NCBI GenBank assembly: GCA_027576995.1
Contig: JANBQC010000596.1
Coordinates: 1-17,034, forward strand
DNA from: Dimargaris cristalligena
Lineage: Eukaryota > Kickxellomycota > Dimargaritomycetes > Dimargaritales > Dimargaritaceae
Direction: 5' to 3'
Length of the DNA: 17,034 nt
Numbering within the stretch: the stretch's first letter is position 1; each line of letters starts with the position of its first letter. A model generated the notes under the pieces. It saw nothing but the letters and a program-made list of their open reading frames with translations, was not told the origin of the DNA and did not search any database. The translations under genes and the position numbers were made by a program. Below are positions 16,959 to 17,034 of the stretch, piece by piece.

Positions 16959-17034
16959 ATTATCGTTAATAGATGCCGTCGACGTTTTGTTATTTATTGG
17001 CGATACTTATTTCGCACAATGGACAAGTCCACGG
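16959..17034 (-). repeat. 76-nt young dispersed repeat, copy B (cut by window end)
   Basis: Inverted partner of 5690-5765, with two substitutions and two single-base indels. The inner edge is sharp: sequence before 16959 has no counterpart after 5765. The outer edge is lost at the window end, so the repeat unit may be longer than 76 nt. Confidence 0.9.

Noticed and set aside
5690..17034. An 11.3-kb transposon bounded by 76-nt terminal inverted repeats
   Set aside because: The genes inside (CMP kinase, amino acid transporter, glutaredoxin) are ordinary housekeeping genes, with no transposase, recombinase or target duplication seen. Two independent repeat insertions are simpler.
1..17034. tRNA genes, rRNA, CRISPR arrays, telomeric repeats
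   Set aside because: Searched by eye on both strands for the T-loop GTTCRA pattern, regular direct repeats and telomere-type arrays; none gave a credible structure.

Overview
This window looks like nuclear DNA of a fungus, most likely an early-diverging lineage (Zoopagomycota/Kickxellomycotina-like; the lineage is an inference, not shown by any marker). Genes are monocistronic and lie on both strands. They have spliceosomal introns of 146-276 nt, pyrimidine-rich leaders on the coding strand, and GC-rich exons set in AT-rich spacers. No tRNA, rRNA, CRISPR array, operon or intact transposase was found.

Five protein genes can be supported, three of them by intron models I rebuilt from splice sites and conserved motifs. 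(1) On the minus strand, 2732 to 1355, a four-exon gene encodes a 244-residue mitochondrial hotdog-fold thioesterase-like protein; one of its introns is GC-AG. (2) On the plus strand, 4459-4947, a gene encodes a small secreted protein of unknown function with two cysteines. (3) On the minus strand, 9180 to 7709, a four-exon gene with a 17-nt microexon encodes a bacterial-type cytidylate kinase behind a mitochondrial-like presequence. (4) On the plus strand, 11834-14065, a gene encodes a vacuolar amino acid transporter of the Avt3/Avt4 type with a long disordered N-terminus. (5) On the plus strand, 15782-16752, a two-exon gene encodes a Grx3/Grx4-type monothiol glutaredoxin (thioredoxin-like domain plus CGFS domain).

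The spacers hold most of the unexplained structure. The first 861 bases contain no CpG at all. That stretch contains a repeat (782-929) whose diverged inverted partner (3246-3393) keeps CpGs at sites where the first copy has TpG or CpA. A 26-nt piece at 105-130 likewise matches 6021-6046 with only transition differences. Together these point to methylation-type decay of repeated DNA. A separate, young, CpG-intact 76-nt repeat occurs at 5690-5765 and, inverted, at 16959-17034, running off the window edge; the window may be a contig that ends in repeats.

The proteins do not form one pathway. Thioesterase and cytidylate kinase are inferred to be mitochondrial, the transporter vacuolar, the glutaredoxin cytosolic/nuclear and the small protein extracellular. 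I did not find a convincing new multi-gene system. The most interesting items are the CpG-free repeat territory, a 21-codon reading frame shared by two diverged repeat copies, the bacterial-type CMP kinase in a fungus, and the two unusual splicing features.
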